Program-made: the position numbers and the translations under genes | Shown: piece by piece, positions 1 to 11,575 of the stretch | How positions within the stretch are numbered: position 1 is the first letter of the stretch | Layout: each line of letters starts with the position of its first letter | Assembly: GCA_950022655.1 (NCBI GenBank) | Contig: OX465583.1 | Span: 35,429,360 to 35,493,359, forward strand | Direction: 5' to 3' | From: Alentia gelatinosa | Lineage: Eukaryota; Annelida; Polychaeta; Phyllodocida; Polynoidae | DNA length: 64,000 nucleotides | The notes under the pieces: generated by a model | Told to the model about the DNA's origin: nothing | Seen by the model: the letters and a program-made list of their open reading frames with translations, nothing else | The model's database searches: none

Positions 1-1660
1 TATTTTCTGTACACAGTATCCCCATCGCCGAATTCAGTTTCATACTAGTCTGTCCCACTAATCCACCATCGTATTTACTGTTAGCCTCCGGGTCTTTTTA
101 TATGCCATAATGTAATGTTTATCATCCTGCTTCTTCAGAATCTAAATTCCATCACAATCTAGGATCCATCATACTGATCGCAGAATCACCTTGAGTATTC
201 AACTTCAATTTGCCTTCACACTGTTTATCGATGGTTCTAGACAATTCAGTCATCCTTTCCTTTCCTACCAGCGATTCCGTAGGAGTCCAGGGGGTTGTTG
301 AATAATTTAGGCTCCTTTGCCACGAGAGTAGCGGCGACCAGTAGAGCGAGGGACGATGCGAGGGACTAGGATAGGCCATTCACATTTGATATCCCGTGTT
401 TCCCCAAGGTCATGAAATTATGTGGAATTGACCTCGTTCAAGTGGTCCTGTATCTTGGCTAGGACAGAATACACCATAATGCGGTATTTCCACCTGCCGA
501 TTAAATAGCCACTGATTATGAGGTCACAAGGTCGTCGGATGGAGCACTTGATTAATTTTTCTTCTTTGCATTGAGGGTAACCGAGAAAATATTGATGCTG
601 CGAAATGGGTCCTAGCCTGAAGATAAACTCTCCCTACACTACAACCGAGTCTATACTTCCAATATATACATTCGCGGGGTTATGCGCATCGATGGTAAGA
701 GAAAGCCTCGTGCTAAATTGGTGGTGTTAGGTTGCATAATAAAGATATAAACTCGTCGATCACGGTTTTGTGCCCAAAAAGTAGAAAATTATCGGCGGGT
801 GGTGCCAAAAGCCAGAATCGTTGGCCCAAATCTTTAGGTTGAAACGCCGCGTTAGACAGTGTTTGGACCGTGTAAACGAGAGTCTTTAATTACTGCAGGT
901 GGCGGCATATATTGGTGTGTGTTTTGAACTAGATTGATCACTTAATATTTCAGACATTCTCCTTCTGATATTGCCATTTTGTACTCAAGCCATAATCAAC
1001 ATATTTCAGCTAGCTCTATTGATAAATAAGGCTGCTCTCTTATTCACCTACGGGACCCTCAGAGGTGTCATTCATTAAGACACTTTTCTGTACGCCTAGG
1101 AGACCAAGGGACGATATGTTTGGGTCAACTGCACGATGGTTTATTCAACGGTTAGGGACAACTTTGCACAAATCATCGGCTAGGACTGTCGTAGCTGACG
1201 AGCGTGAATATCATTAACCGGTAAACCCCTAGGTTTTTTCACATGAACAAAAATTTACTAAAACTTATCCTTTGGTGAAAATTTAGCTTTATGTCTGTGG
1301 TCATTAACAAAGGTGTGAATGGAATCCTTCTAAGTTGGAAGACCCACCCTCACTCATCTTACTCTGAGTGACTTTCAGTCAACGGCATGTTCAATGATGT
1401 AACATGTGTATGTCAGTTAGAGACCAACCCAATAAGCTGAATATATACCATTAATATAGAATTCATTTTCTCACAGTTATACCTGTGCAAACAGGTCATA
1501 CTTAGACCTGCGCAATTCCAACATGCCAGATTCCAGTTCGCCTTCAGCCATTCCATCGTCTGGCCACTGCTTCACCAATCACGATCCTCTCAGTCCAAGG
1601 ACACAACCCTCGCCTAGCGCTCTCCTATTCTAGTTGGCAGATCTAGATATACAATATTTG
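1..1660. other. AT-rich intergenic DNA
   Basis: No recognisable gene or repeat. Open frames are short; the longest is a 75-codon minus-strand frame at 152-379 with no recognisable domain. The only local structure seen is the inverted pair ACCTGT/ACAGGT with a 4-nt loop at 1481-1496, which doubles as two E-box-like words. Confidence 0.6.
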
Positions 1661-1870
1661 GCGCTATAGGTGTCACACCCCACCTCCCCACACCCTCCAC
1701 CCTACATTCATTTGTCACCTGTGGCCTGTCAATAGGCGCTCCTCCAGGGCGGGTGCGCCTGTCACTAGGGCGTTAACCGACCCCCTACGTATGCATTTGG
1801 TCCCTCCAGGGGGTCACTGAAGGAGATGCATGGGAAAACCATCAGCTGGTGGGGTTGCATGCTGGTGCCC
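1661..1870. other. C-rich, GC-elevated non-coding segment
   Basis: A run of C-rich words (CACCCC, CCACCC, CCTCC) from about 1675 to 1705 is followed by GC-richer sequence. The segment stands out from AT-rich flanks, but I see no promoter motif cluster or open frame to give it a role. Confidence 0.35.
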
Positions 1871-2677
1871 TGTGTATATCACACGTATTATAATCAGAAC
1901 CAATTACGAACACAGTTGGAGCTGGACGTCTGACATATCTGTGTTTATCCATCACACCTTGGCACTAATATCACCCGCGTGGGCAATATAGCATTCACAT
2001 GGTTGATAGAGGAAGTTGGAAGAGTTCCTAGAATATAGCACAGAGGTTTGACTGGCCTATGCTTGTTTCCTGGAATGGTTTGCTTCGTAGAGGAATTCGA
2101 GAGGAATACCTCATAATACAAATTTTGGATTTCTATAATATATGTTTCCCTTACCTAACGTCGAGACTAGAATCATTCCAGATGCCCATGTATTATGTTT
2201 AAATCAGCTTCGAACACTTCTTTAAGTACAATACTCTTTACACAATCATTCTTGAATCGATTCTTTAGATTTTAGATTTCACTTATGGGTAGCATTTCAC
2301 ATACACATGTCGTTCTGGGCAATATTTTAGAACAGGAATTTTGATATCAGAAACTTGTCCCCAGAGTTTTGGTATAGGCAGTACTCAATATCCATTCCAG
2401 GAGTATGCTTAGTCAGGCTATGTAGGTTATCACTATCTCTAGAGTAAGCATATATCTCACCTTCCTCTCTCTCTGCCTATATTCAACATTTTGATTTATA
2501 CCCCCAAGGGCTCTTCATCACCATTGCAATCAGCCTTATCACTTCCCTACCCCTCAGACAGTTATCATGATGATAAAATGAGTTCTGATAAATATGAGCC
2601 GGTCGTATAGCCTCCGACATATAGCGTGCGTGCAGGAATGAGGAGCTGCGCAGATTATAGCAGCTTAATGTTCCCTT
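1871..2677. other. Intergenic DNA, nothing recognised
   Basis: AT-rich sequence without repeats or convincing open frames. A minus-strand 88-codon frame (2483-2749) overlaps its right end but contains a perfect palindrome and no recognisable domain, so it is not called as a gene. Confidence 0.5.
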
Positions 2678-2696
2678 AGGGAACATCTCAGTGTGT
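2678..2696. repeat. 19-bp perfect palindrome
   Basis: ATGTTCCCT and its exact reverse complement AGGGAACAT flank a single central T. It lies 9 bp upstream of a copy of the GAGCWGCTC motif, in a short stretch with further GAGCTG/AGCAGC words (2640-2680). Together these suggest a small cis-regulatory segment. That is inference. Confidence 0.5.
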
Positions 2697-2704
2697 ACTC
2701 GGAT

Positions 2705-2713
2705 GAGCTGCTC
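2705..2713. promoter_or_regulatory. GAGCWGCTC motif (copy 1 of 12)
   Basis: Exact GAGCTGCTC with flanks TGAGCTGCTCA, a complete 11-bp palindrome apart from the centre. It belongs to the over-represented motif set described in the findings. The binding protein is unknown. Confidence 0.45.
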
Positions 2714-3421
2714 AACGTGTGCGGTATCATAGGGATCCTGGTGATACAAAGTTAGGGGGTAATTCCCCGCATTCTACTGGCAGGCATTGTTGCCCTGCCA
2801 GGTACACCCTACAGTGCTGTATGGAAAATCAGCAGGGTAGCGTTTGTGTGCGGGGTAGGGGGTTACGGTCGCAACCTGTGGTGCACCTCCAGAGGGCCAA
2901 AGACCCCACCCCAACCCGCTCAGACGGCACAGCGAGACTATCCACTTATTGGGGTTAAACATCCGGCTACCCCATGGTGGAATTTAACGGAACTATATCA
3001 GGGAGGTCAGAGGTGTGGCATGCATGTCGTGGTGGGGAGGTATGGATGAAACATGGACAGTAGGCACAGATAGACACACTGTCTGACTGGCATGGCGAAT
3101 ATATTCCCGGCATGACTAATTGTAATTTATGGCCACTTCGACCTTGTATAAATCTCATGTTGGTAGCTCCCCGGGGAAAAATGTAATTGATAACATACTA
3201 GACGGCATCAATTTTCACATCCTTCGGAGGAAAGGAAATTATTATGATATAACTGGATTGTGCATAGGGCGCTTATACTAGATGTATATTATTTCAACAT
3301 AGGCCGTCAGGATGGCATTAAATCAACAGTCACGTCACATATGTTTAGATTTTTATTTCAGACGTAAAAAGCTATAGAATCTACGAGAACAGTACAGTCG
3401 TTCCCATAATGGAACTTGAGG
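2714..3421. other. Intergenic DNA, moderately GC-rich to 3160
   Basis: From 2750 to 3160 the sequence is richer in G+C and gives several overlapping short frames on both strands (60-80 codons). None has a recognisable domain, and overlapping frames on both strands argue for composition rather than coding. The rest is AT-rich with nothing seen. Confidence 0.45.
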
Positions 3422-3570
3422 AGTATTTATATAGAACGACCAGACCAGGCTGCACAAGCTACAAAACAAGATGATAATTTACAATTTCTACGTCTCGTTT
3501 CGTACAAACTGAAAATTATCATCAAGTTTGTAGTTTGTAGACACATGGTAGGTCATTCTATATTTACTAT
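3422..3570. mobile_element. Foldback / MITE-like element, ~150 bp
   Basis: Two nested inverted-repeat layers. The outer arms at 3422-3441 and 3551-3570 share ATATAGAA[C/T]GACC. The inner arms at about 3456-3480 and 3512-3540 share ACAA.CTTGATGATAATTT-type sequence. The apex is AT-rich, about 30 nt. The organisation is that of a non-autonomous inverted-repeat element. No clear target-site duplication is visible, so the superfamily is unresolved and an ancient copy is likely. Confidence 0.5.
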
Positions 3571-5739
3571 ATACCCGAAATTAAGAAAATAATTAACTTG
3601 ATTTGGCCTAGCAACTAATCTTTAGTCGACAACTATGGAACAGTGTTCCCTATTTTGCCGTACAGGTCACTGTGCAAATGCAGTCACCGAATTCGAGCCA
3701 CTATAAGGAGATGTAAATGTAAAGGTTCTGCAGAGAATACATTGTACAAAGGGATGTGAATAGTTACTAAGAGGAGAAAGTCTGTATGTGGTGTACAATA
3801 AACCATAAATTTATCCCTTGATTTCAGGAAATTCTGATTTGCATATCTTAATACTGCTATAGAGCTTTTGACCCTAGCAAGGTGACTAATTACTGAGACT
3901 AATGTCTGAAGGAAATTGTTATCCAAGAGACAATTTGCTAGAACGAGGACGGAGAAATAAAACCCACAAATATGAAATTGAAGGTCTGTTCGCTCTTGTC
4001 AGAGAGGTTGGCTATAGCTGGATATGACATTGATATTCCAAATGTGTAGCGTGTGGTTTCTGCGGTATGCCCAGAAGTTACAAATTGCCACAACCCTGTT
4101 CAAGATGGACAACGACACCACTTCATAACCTAACGTATTGCTCAGAGTGACTCAGATGCGTCACACTCTCCAAGGACATTCCCTCTGGAGGATAGGCGGC
4201 CCTAAATCTAGACCTCTGCGGGGAGAGGAGTCTTGTCAATGTCCTCCTGGGAGAGAAACGTCAGACATCACGACTGGACTTCACAAGAATTTGGATATTT
4301 CATCACGACATGTGACCTGTTGCCATAGAGACATGTGGGGTCGGGTCAGGTGGGGTCAGAGGTCACGCCCTGGTGGGGGTTGAGGGTGACAGCCCGTGGA
4401 GCACCTCCTGGGGTTCTAATTGAGACTCAATTAAATCAGCAGGATGTTTCAACGTCGGAGACCCTCCCACGAGGTCTCAAAAACACGAACGTAGTTCCCA
4501 CTAGAATGTTTAACCAGCATTTGGATATTGTTAAGATCCAAGGGAGATGAGATAAAACTCTGCTGTACTTACTGTGTTTTTACAACCTCTCGTGATTAAT
4601 CAAATGATGGTTCTCTTGCATTATACTTGCTCTCAATAGAAAATAGATATAATAACAAAAGATAAATTGATTTAATTAGAGGAATTGTAAAGATTATACT
4701 GGATGATCTTAATAAGAAATCAATATAAGTCTCATTTAGATGTAATTCATGAAAAACGGATTACCTACCCACGGACTCATGGAACTTATTCTCTGCATGT
4801 CTCAATGAGTTAAGTTGCTCTTTACTTTGAACAAAAACACCCAAGACAGGAGCAATGAAGCCTACCTGTTAATATAGGAAAATCTTCCCTTTGTGTACAT
4901 ATACTTGATCAAGAAATTAACTTTCTAGAACAATATAGAGGTTTCCTTTAGATCCTAGCTTATAAATTAAAACCGACAAACAGATAATGATGCTGTATGA
5001 CAGTTTGATAAGTAAAACCTTGCCAGCCTGAAATTAATCAAATGGCGCCGTACACTTATTAGAAACCTAGCTTTCTATGAGCGAAATGACATTTTAAAGC
5101 ACCCTGCTACAGCATTAAGTTCAGATATAGGCGATGTATTTATGCTTCCTAAATTTAGAGGGGATCCGCTAGAAGAGGAATATTGTGTTGGTTTTACTAA
5201 AACATTATAATCGGTCACCATTAATTTTGATTGCATCCTTAGTGAAATACATGTATCATACCAGTAAAATACAACGTAGATCGAAAGAATATGAAATGAG
5301 AAATACTGAGTTAATATAATCAAGTACAATGTGGGCTGTTAAGATGGAATTAACATTATCGACATGAATTCATAGAGTACAGTTAAATCTCACCACTTTA
5401 CCTCTGCTTTGAGCATGATTATTTGTGCCATATGCGTACACAGGGGAAATTCGTTACACGGCCCCACAGTGACACCCAGAGAACGGTTCCTGAAGGAATC
5501 CTTGAGAATTTTCACAACATATTCTCAAACTGCACTGTCCTCTGATAGTAAATCAAACTGCATGATAAACCATATCATAGATTATTGAATTCTGATTGAT
5601 AATGATATAATTCCGAGATCCCAGTTGGGCAATGAAGTTGTGATTTAGGGCTAACAAAGAATACAATTTCCCCAAGAATCCCACGAGAATTTAGTAGATT
5701 TCAGGTGATTCGTTCTAGGAACAGGCCCCATGTGTTTCA
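3571..5739. other. Intergenic DNA, nothing coding
   Basis: AT-rich apart from 4140-4540, where G+C rises and an X-box-like site occurs (4319-4332). Frames of 70-84 codons occur on both strands without recognisable domains. Confidence 0.5.
4319..4332 (+). promoter_or_regulatory. RFX X-box-like site
   Basis: GTTGCCATAGAGAC fits the X-box layout of two half-sites around a 2-bp spacer (RYYNYY-N2-RRNRAC). RFX factors use such sites in ciliary gene promoters of animals. A single site without a gene next to it could be chance. Confidence 0.3.
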
Positions 5740-5774
5740 ATGATTCAGCGCGCACTGTCACTGCGCAGAATCAT
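5740..5774. repeat. 12-bp stem hairpin
   Basis: ATGATTCAGCGC (5740-5751) faces GCGCAGAATCAT (5763-5774), 11 of 12 positions complementary, around an 11-nt loop. It is GC-rich near the loop. It is too short for a typical MITE; a regulatory dyad or a miniature hairpin remnant are both possible. Confidence 0.4.
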
Positions 5775-7560
5775 CACTCACATCACAGGCGCATATTTCA
5801 TACTGAGGTCACAGTCAGACAGAGACACAATACAATAAAAGCCTGCTGGCTATAAACGAGTCCGCAACACGGCTCTCGGCGGGCCCAATTACTCGCCGCT
5901 CCCTTGTCGTCAGCGCCCTGTAGCGCAATTAATACATGCTCCCTGACCCGACCCGCTCGTCAGAGGTAGACAATACGAGGACGGATATTGCAGATGTGAA
6001 ATTCCGCAACCTTGCAGCAAAGTTACAACTAGGGAACCTTGAAAGCTTTGGCACAACTCTTGTGTAGCCTGCCATGTCACCTTTTGAACATTGGCAATTG
6101 ATGATAAGACATTCATTGTTAGTTCTCGTTTCAAAGCTTTAAAGTGGTGCCAGCTGGGTGTTAGGGTGACACCTGGAAATGCTGTAGTAAGGTCATAGAA
6201 ATGCACATTTTGCTATAACCCATTGAGTATGTCCATCTAATGAACGAACAGGGGAAGAACTATTTCAACAGCTTCATCTTCATCAGTTCTTCTTGTTTAA
6301 ATATGTTCTTCTGATTGTTGCGTAGCATATTGCTTTCATCGTTACTTAATGTATAATCTGTTTACCAAATCAGATGGTTGATTAATGGAATGACTAGAGA
6401 TCATATTATATTATCAAATGTAAATAGTCACACACTAAGATGATAGAAATAAAATCCTAGCTATATACGCCAAACGTAAATGTATAAATTTTGGTTTTTG
6501 CGCTGTTAATATCGACTGGTTCCTCTTAATTCTCCTGTCACATAAGATGAAAACGCTGAATATCAAAGTCTCCTAGATATTTCTCTACAAATATCGGTGG
6601 CTGTACTATCTTATGTGGTCTCTCAACTATTACCTGCAAAAACGTTGATTAAAAATACATTTTTAACGCGGTTCTTTCTGGCTGTGTTACGTTCTGAGGG
6701 AAGCCCTTTTATGTTATCTCCCTAACTTGCAGACATTTGCGGGAATAGAAAATATTGTGCTTGGTGATCTGTCAACGTCATAAAATGAAATTAGAGCCAC
6801 GCCTGGGCAATGTACTACGGACTGTAGCCTATCTCCTCTGAGTCACCGACGGTAAAAAGTAGGTACGTCTGGCTAGGAGCTGGAAGCAGCACATATATAG
6901 GGATTACTCACTCGGGACTTCCCCCATGTGGCTTCTGAAGTGGCTTTCACAGTGGCTTCTGGCATGGGGTTGCTATTGACTGCTGTAAAAGTAAATACCT
7001 ACACGCCTTGGGTCAGGGGAATGGACCATGGAACCAGATGTGCCACTGTTATGGTGGAGTTAGTCTCTCTAAGTGTCCTCTTACATTTTAAATGTCATTC
7101 CAAAACCATCATGGTTAGATTCTATTCTTGAATATTCCAATTGATTTAACATTGCATTCAGCCCTCTAGGTAAACTATATCCATTCAAGTCGATTATTGA
7201 AAGATCATTTCAATAGCAATTACGAAAGCTAGACCGGATTAAAAGGCTCTGAAGGTGTGGACATGCAAAACTAATTATCAAAAGTATGATCACCATAATC
7301 ATAGCTGACGCGGATGTAAAACGGTCTCAGAAATGAAGTTCTGTGTGCTGTAACAGCCACAACTTATCTAACAATAAACTTCCCTTGTCCATCTACCTGT
7401 TTACCCTGACCTTCTAATTAAGGACTCTATATGTTCCTTGTGTTCCCATGATTGATCCCTGTTTAATTGCCGACTATGCTAATTGGAAGGGAGTGGCCGC
7501 TGCACAATTGTCCTGGGCTGGTAATGGCATTCACATGCAAAATACCATCATTATAAAATC
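5775..7560. other. Intergenic DNA
   Basis: A CpG-containing patch at 5860-5960 precedes ordinary AT-rich sequence. I see no gene, repeat family or clustered sites. A 98-codon minus-strand frame (5910-6206) has no recognisable domain. Confidence 0.5.
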
Positions 7561-8030
7561 AGCGCACTTTTTTGCGCCGCCGCCCTGACTACGTGATTAC
7601 GGTACTCGTTCGCTGCCTATTTCCCTATTAAGTCGCTCGATCGAAGATCAATCCCTAAAAGACGTTCTGATTAAACAGTACCAGCGTTCAGCTTCACGCC
7701 CGAGTGAACGTCATGCTGGCCGCCGGCCGGAAACCAGCGTTCTCATCAGCAAGTCTCGCGCTCTGTGATCTCGCGAGATGTGGCTCATACCCGGCGTGCA
7801 CAGCATTGGTTTCGCTGGTTTCCCCCGAGGCGGGGGGTGTAGGGTCTATATACCGGAAACACAGGGAGGAGGAACACGTACTTCCGGGCATACTTGTAGC
7901 CGGTGTATATTTTACCATTTTCTGCGCCATTAGCCGGCGCGACGCGGCCAGTTAGCTGCGCATGCGCCGTCGATGCGTTCCCCGGGAGCAAAGAGACCGG
8001 ATACACGGTGCTGACGTCATAGAGAACAGC
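7561..8030. promoter_or_regulatory. CpG-rich promoter-like segment
   Basis: This 0.47-kb segment is far richer in CpG than its surroundings. It carries four classes of motif typical of CpG-type animal promoters: the palindrome TCTCGCGAGA (7769-7778, extended ATCTCGCGAGAT), an NRF1 word TGCGCATGCGCC (7957-7968), ETS cores (ACTTCCGGG 7880-7888; CCGGAAA near 7728 and 7853) and a perfect CRE TGACGTCA (8012-8019). The TCTCGCGAGA element (M8) and NRF1 mark TATA-less, often bidirectional housekeeping promoters. Open frames run on both strands here (e.g. 7704-7955 plus, 7694-7930 minus), as expected from CpG-rich DNA; neither has a recognisable domain. A transcription start is inferred; its direction and gene are unknown. 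Confidence 0.55.
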
Positions 8031-9029
8031 TCACTGATCTAAGAGCTGCCGAGACTCCAAGCTTTATACAGAAAACGCAAGTGGATAGATACTGAGGGAC
8101 TTATATAGATAAGCAGGTCAGCCGATTTTATGAACTATGATATGTATTCAGCAGGAAGGAGGATAGATAGCTTTCTTTTAATCGCCTTCAAAAATATCGT
8201 TCAAGTTAAAAGATTATCCTGTGTTAACTATCCTTCCATGATTGATATAAGTCCGGTGGTATCCACTATATAGGGACCATTTACAGCTTGGCAAATACAT
8301 GCAGTTCATAGATTATCTTTGCTATATATGATACTACCCATCTGAAACAAAATAAATATAGCTGATACATGTCGTAAATATTAGTTATTTAGATTTTTCA
8401 GTTACTGACTTCTATAAATGCTTGCAGCATTAGGATCTTTCGTAAAATGATGGAAATGTACATCCTCCATCTGGAAACAGATAAAAAACAGAGTCACGTG
8501 GACAGCCAGCGAGACAGACAGACAGACAGAGATGACTGGCAATTGCAGAAAGAGGGCACTGACCTAATATGATTCAAATACCCTAAAGAAATATTTACTA
8601 TCCTGACACGAATATATGAAAACCTGTCCGACTTGTTTGTCGGATTATAACTAATACTGTCACAGATAGTCAAGGGACACCCAGCATGATCGTCACACAT
8701 TAAGCCGACTGAATATGATAGCTAACCCGACAAGCCTATTGTATCTGCCATTGTGGAATCCTGATATTGAATCAGGTGGAAATATGTTATTACCTTTGCT
8801 GAGCTGTATCAGATAACATTGAAGTTCGCCGGGAGATCTGTTTGTTAACAGAGTTGGGTATAAGTAACCATCTGAAATAGCAATTTGTTTTATTCATACT
8901 ATTACTTATAGAAACAACATGAAAGGTAAGCTATACATGGTAGGATGAAGTACTATACACCTGTGCCTCAAAATACTCCAAATACCAACCTCTGCTATGC
9001 AAGTGGTACTTTAGGCGAACCAGTGTAGT
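8031..9029. other. Intergenic DNA with a short GACA run
   Basis: AT-rich with no gene recognised. A (GACA)n microsatellite occupies 8513-8530. A small hairpin, TCCGAC (8627-8632) / GTCGGA (8639-8644), has a 6-nt loop. If the CpG-rich segment to the left is a rightward promoter, first-intron sequence could lie here, but no splice-flanked exon was recognised. Confidence 0.4.
8513..8530. repeat. (GACA)n microsatellite
   Basis: Four and a half uninterrupted GACA units. Confidence 0.8.
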
Positions 9030-9055
9030 GTGCCGGTATGCCGGCATACCGGCAC
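9030..9055. repeat. 26-bp perfect palindrome
   Basis: The 13-bp half GTGCCGGTATGCC is followed directly by its exact reverse complement GGCATACCGGCAC, with no loop. It is internally repetitive (GCCGG occurs in each half and across the centre). A perfect uninterrupted palindrome of this length is not expected by chance in 64 kb. It could be a dimer-binding site or the core of a degraded inverted-repeat element. Confidence 0.7.
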
Positions 9056-9133
9056 GCTTTGAGGTCAAATAGTCTCCAAGCGGCTGTTGTGTTATGCGTT
9101 GCGCTGAATACCTCTGCGTGGAGAGTTATGATG

Positions 9134-9145
9134 ACGCATGCGCAT
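9134..9145 (-). promoter_or_regulatory. NRF1-like site
   Basis: ATGCGCATGCGT on the minus strand contains the NRF1 core TGCGCATGCG. It sits in a small CpG-containing patch about 80 bp from the 26-bp palindrome. Confidence 0.35.
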
Positions 9146-9423
9146 GGTGCGTAGCATAAAACAACTTCCGCACTACCAGCACAGTTTCATTTCGGCTTCG
9201 ACATCGACTTATTTTGGTAAGATGAAGCTGGATAAATCTAGCGAAACGTCGTGAATCTAATTTTGATACCTCAACATACCATACTACCTGTACTACTTGG
9301 TTCAATAATACCACCTTTATAAAAAATTACTGTGTCTGGTTTTTTGTGATTTTCACCTCTGAAGTTATTAAGTAATTACGAATATTTAGAGGTGTATAGT
9401 ACAAGTCAAACTTGTTAACCTAA

Positions 9424-9532
9424 GTGGGACGGGTCCTCGTACCTTGTTTCTTTCGCTAAATCTACCGCATTCGCTTTACGAGCTCATGCGGTAGATTTAG
9501 CGAAAGAAACGCGGTACGACGACCCGTCCCAC
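9424..9532. mobile_element. Near-perfect 109-bp hairpin element
   Basis: The arms (9424-9470 and about 9486-9532) are almost exactly complementary over about 47 bp. The tips are GTGGGACGGGTC/GACCCGTCCCAC and the inner stem is TTTCTTTCGCTAAATCTACC with its complement. They enclose a 15-nt loop. Mismatches cluster in one internal bulge (TTG against CGC). The arm identity implies either a young insertion or selection on the structure. A minimal MITE is the simplest reading; a transcribed long hairpin that feeds small-RNA production is the alternative. I see no convincing target-site duplication. Confidence 0.65.
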
Positions 9533-10500
9533 AGTACTTGAATGATATAACATTGGGCTAGCTATTTGAGAAAGTTCACAAAGGTTGGGCCTGATAAATA
9601 CCAACAATTATTTTATAAGTCTCTATGGTGGCTATTCACGGAAATACCGCCTACTATTGGTACTCTTCTGTCGTACCCATGAGACCTTTCCATCTAATAA
9701 AACGGTCAACTCATTCATCATGCCCTGCGACATGTCCTAGTGACGGGAGGCAGTTGCCCTGATCCATAAATCCTACATCAATCACAACAAAAGCGACGGA
9801 TCCCACGGGATCATAGACCTAAACAAGCCTCCTCTTTCATCTAAATGAGCTTAGTCCATGAATAATTGCCCTGTAATGTAGATTTATCTAAATGCCGATT
9901 TTATTTGGAACAATTAATTCTGTATGTATTGTGTTTTGTATATTAGCTAATGATATTGATGAATGTAAAGGTGCTTCATAAACCAGAGAATCACATGTTT
10001 ATAAAGTCTTATAGTGTGTATGAACTTGACCGTAGGGCCTGCGGATGTCCACCTTGTAATGTCTATGCTTCAAATGTAGCATTAAAGCGAATATCTTCTA
10101 TTTCATCATTAGGTCGAGAACAATAGTAAGGCTGTGCGGTAAACAACAAAATAGGTTTTGAAATGTTTTCATTCATTTGAGAGTAGTCATCAATCTCTAT
10201 GTTGAACAATATTTTTCACGCTTTTCACCTTTATTCGTGATGCCGTCGCACAAGCCACACTCAGACCTAAAGATCAAATGTAAACAATCATCACATATGG
10301 AGGGAGTTGGCTTTGGATGCAAAACCATATCGTTTTCGCAGGTAAACCATGGCATAAAATCTGACACCCCGATTCCCAGCTTTAAAGGCAAGGCGGCAAC
10401 ATCCGAGGTGTCTGTTATCATTGGACACGTGCGTTTCACGTGCATAGGTCATGTGCAACATGTTAACATTTTACCCTCTTCTGTATTTGACTTAGCCCTT

Positions 10501-10513
10501 TGACCCCTGACCT
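10501..10513 (-). promoter_or_regulatory. Nuclear-receptor DR1 site
   Basis: On the minus strand the sequence reads AGGTCA-G-GGGTCA, a direct repeat with 1-bp spacing, the layout bound by RXR heterodimers, HNF4 and COUP-TF type receptors. Both half-sites are consensus. No gene is visible nearby. Confidence 0.4.
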
Positions 10514-11154
10514 TTCATAGAAGCCTTCGAACTAGCGGTTACGTGGGAGGCGTTAGTTTAGGCAGTCACCTTTACTTCTTCACGGCATTATTCAAAGAGG
10601 AAAGCGTATTTCAAAAACAGGGAATAGTCTGCATGTGTAAACCATGACTACAATTAATGAGTTATAACAGGCATATCTAAAAGGTGTAATTCACCCCTTT
10701 CACACTCGCGCCATCTGAAAAGCCGTCCAGTAGAGCACGCGAGAACGAGGCGTATTCCCTCATGTGGCTTCACAGTGCACTGGGTTCCTAAGATTCACAT
10801 ACATTATTACACATGAACCTCAATTTCCGTTAAATTATAAGATAGATTTACAAGTTTTTGAGTCCATAATATTAGCATATAGCTGCAAATCAAATGAATA
10901 GAGCGGTGACCTTCAAAATATCAAATAAACCAATGAATTCACTCACTGACTCACTGATGTTATTCATATATGTGTACACCAACATTAAATGATCATTTCT
11001 TAGTTGTTCAATGCTTTTGGTGAATCTCTTATGATCATCAGAGACTCATATATGTCATTCGTACTTTGTCAACGGTTTATAGAATTCAAGCAATTATTTC
11101 TTTATCCATCAACCATTGTACATAAGTATTGATCACTAATGCCTTTGTGATGCC

Positions 11155-11246
11155 TATGATGCCTGGAGGCATCATGTTGCCGAAGCCACGAGAATGCCTG
11201 GAGTCCTCATGCTGGGGCATCTATAGGAATGCCTGGCAGTATTATG
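11155..11246. repeat. Degenerate repeat of ATGCCTGGAG-type words with hairpin
   Basis: The word GATGCCT/AATGCCTGG recurs five times in 90 bp with irregular spacing. One pair forms ATGATGCC-TGGA-GGCATCAT, a perfect 8-bp stem with a 4-nt loop. It looks like a decayed minisatellite. Confidence 0.45.
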
Positions 11247-11460
11247 ATGTGGTCAAAGGGTGAAATGAATCATACAATAGAAATGTTATTCCTAAAGCAT
11301 TGATATCGAATGATAGTAGAAAGTTGTTCTATTATTAATCTTAGTTTTTATTCACGATTGTCTGTAACATATGCAATATCTCGAACAATGCCAAAGTCGG
11401 TAATATCTCTTGTCAAATGCTGAAAAACAATCACAATTGCACATCTACAGAATATACTTA

Positions 11461-11575
11461 TGGTGATCCTGAAAATGAGACCGCCATTTCTTCCTATTAC
11501 CTGAGATGCTAAATACTCTGGCGATCTTGAAAATGAAACCTAATTATCTATCACCTGAATCATTCAGCCGTCAAC
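11461..11575. repeat. 58-bp degenerate tandem duplication
   Basis: TGGTGATCCTGAAAATGAGA at 11461 recurs as TGGCGATCTTGAAAATGAAA at 11519. A matching downstream ACCTGA word lies about 38 bp into each unit. Divergence suggests an old event. Confidence 0.5.
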
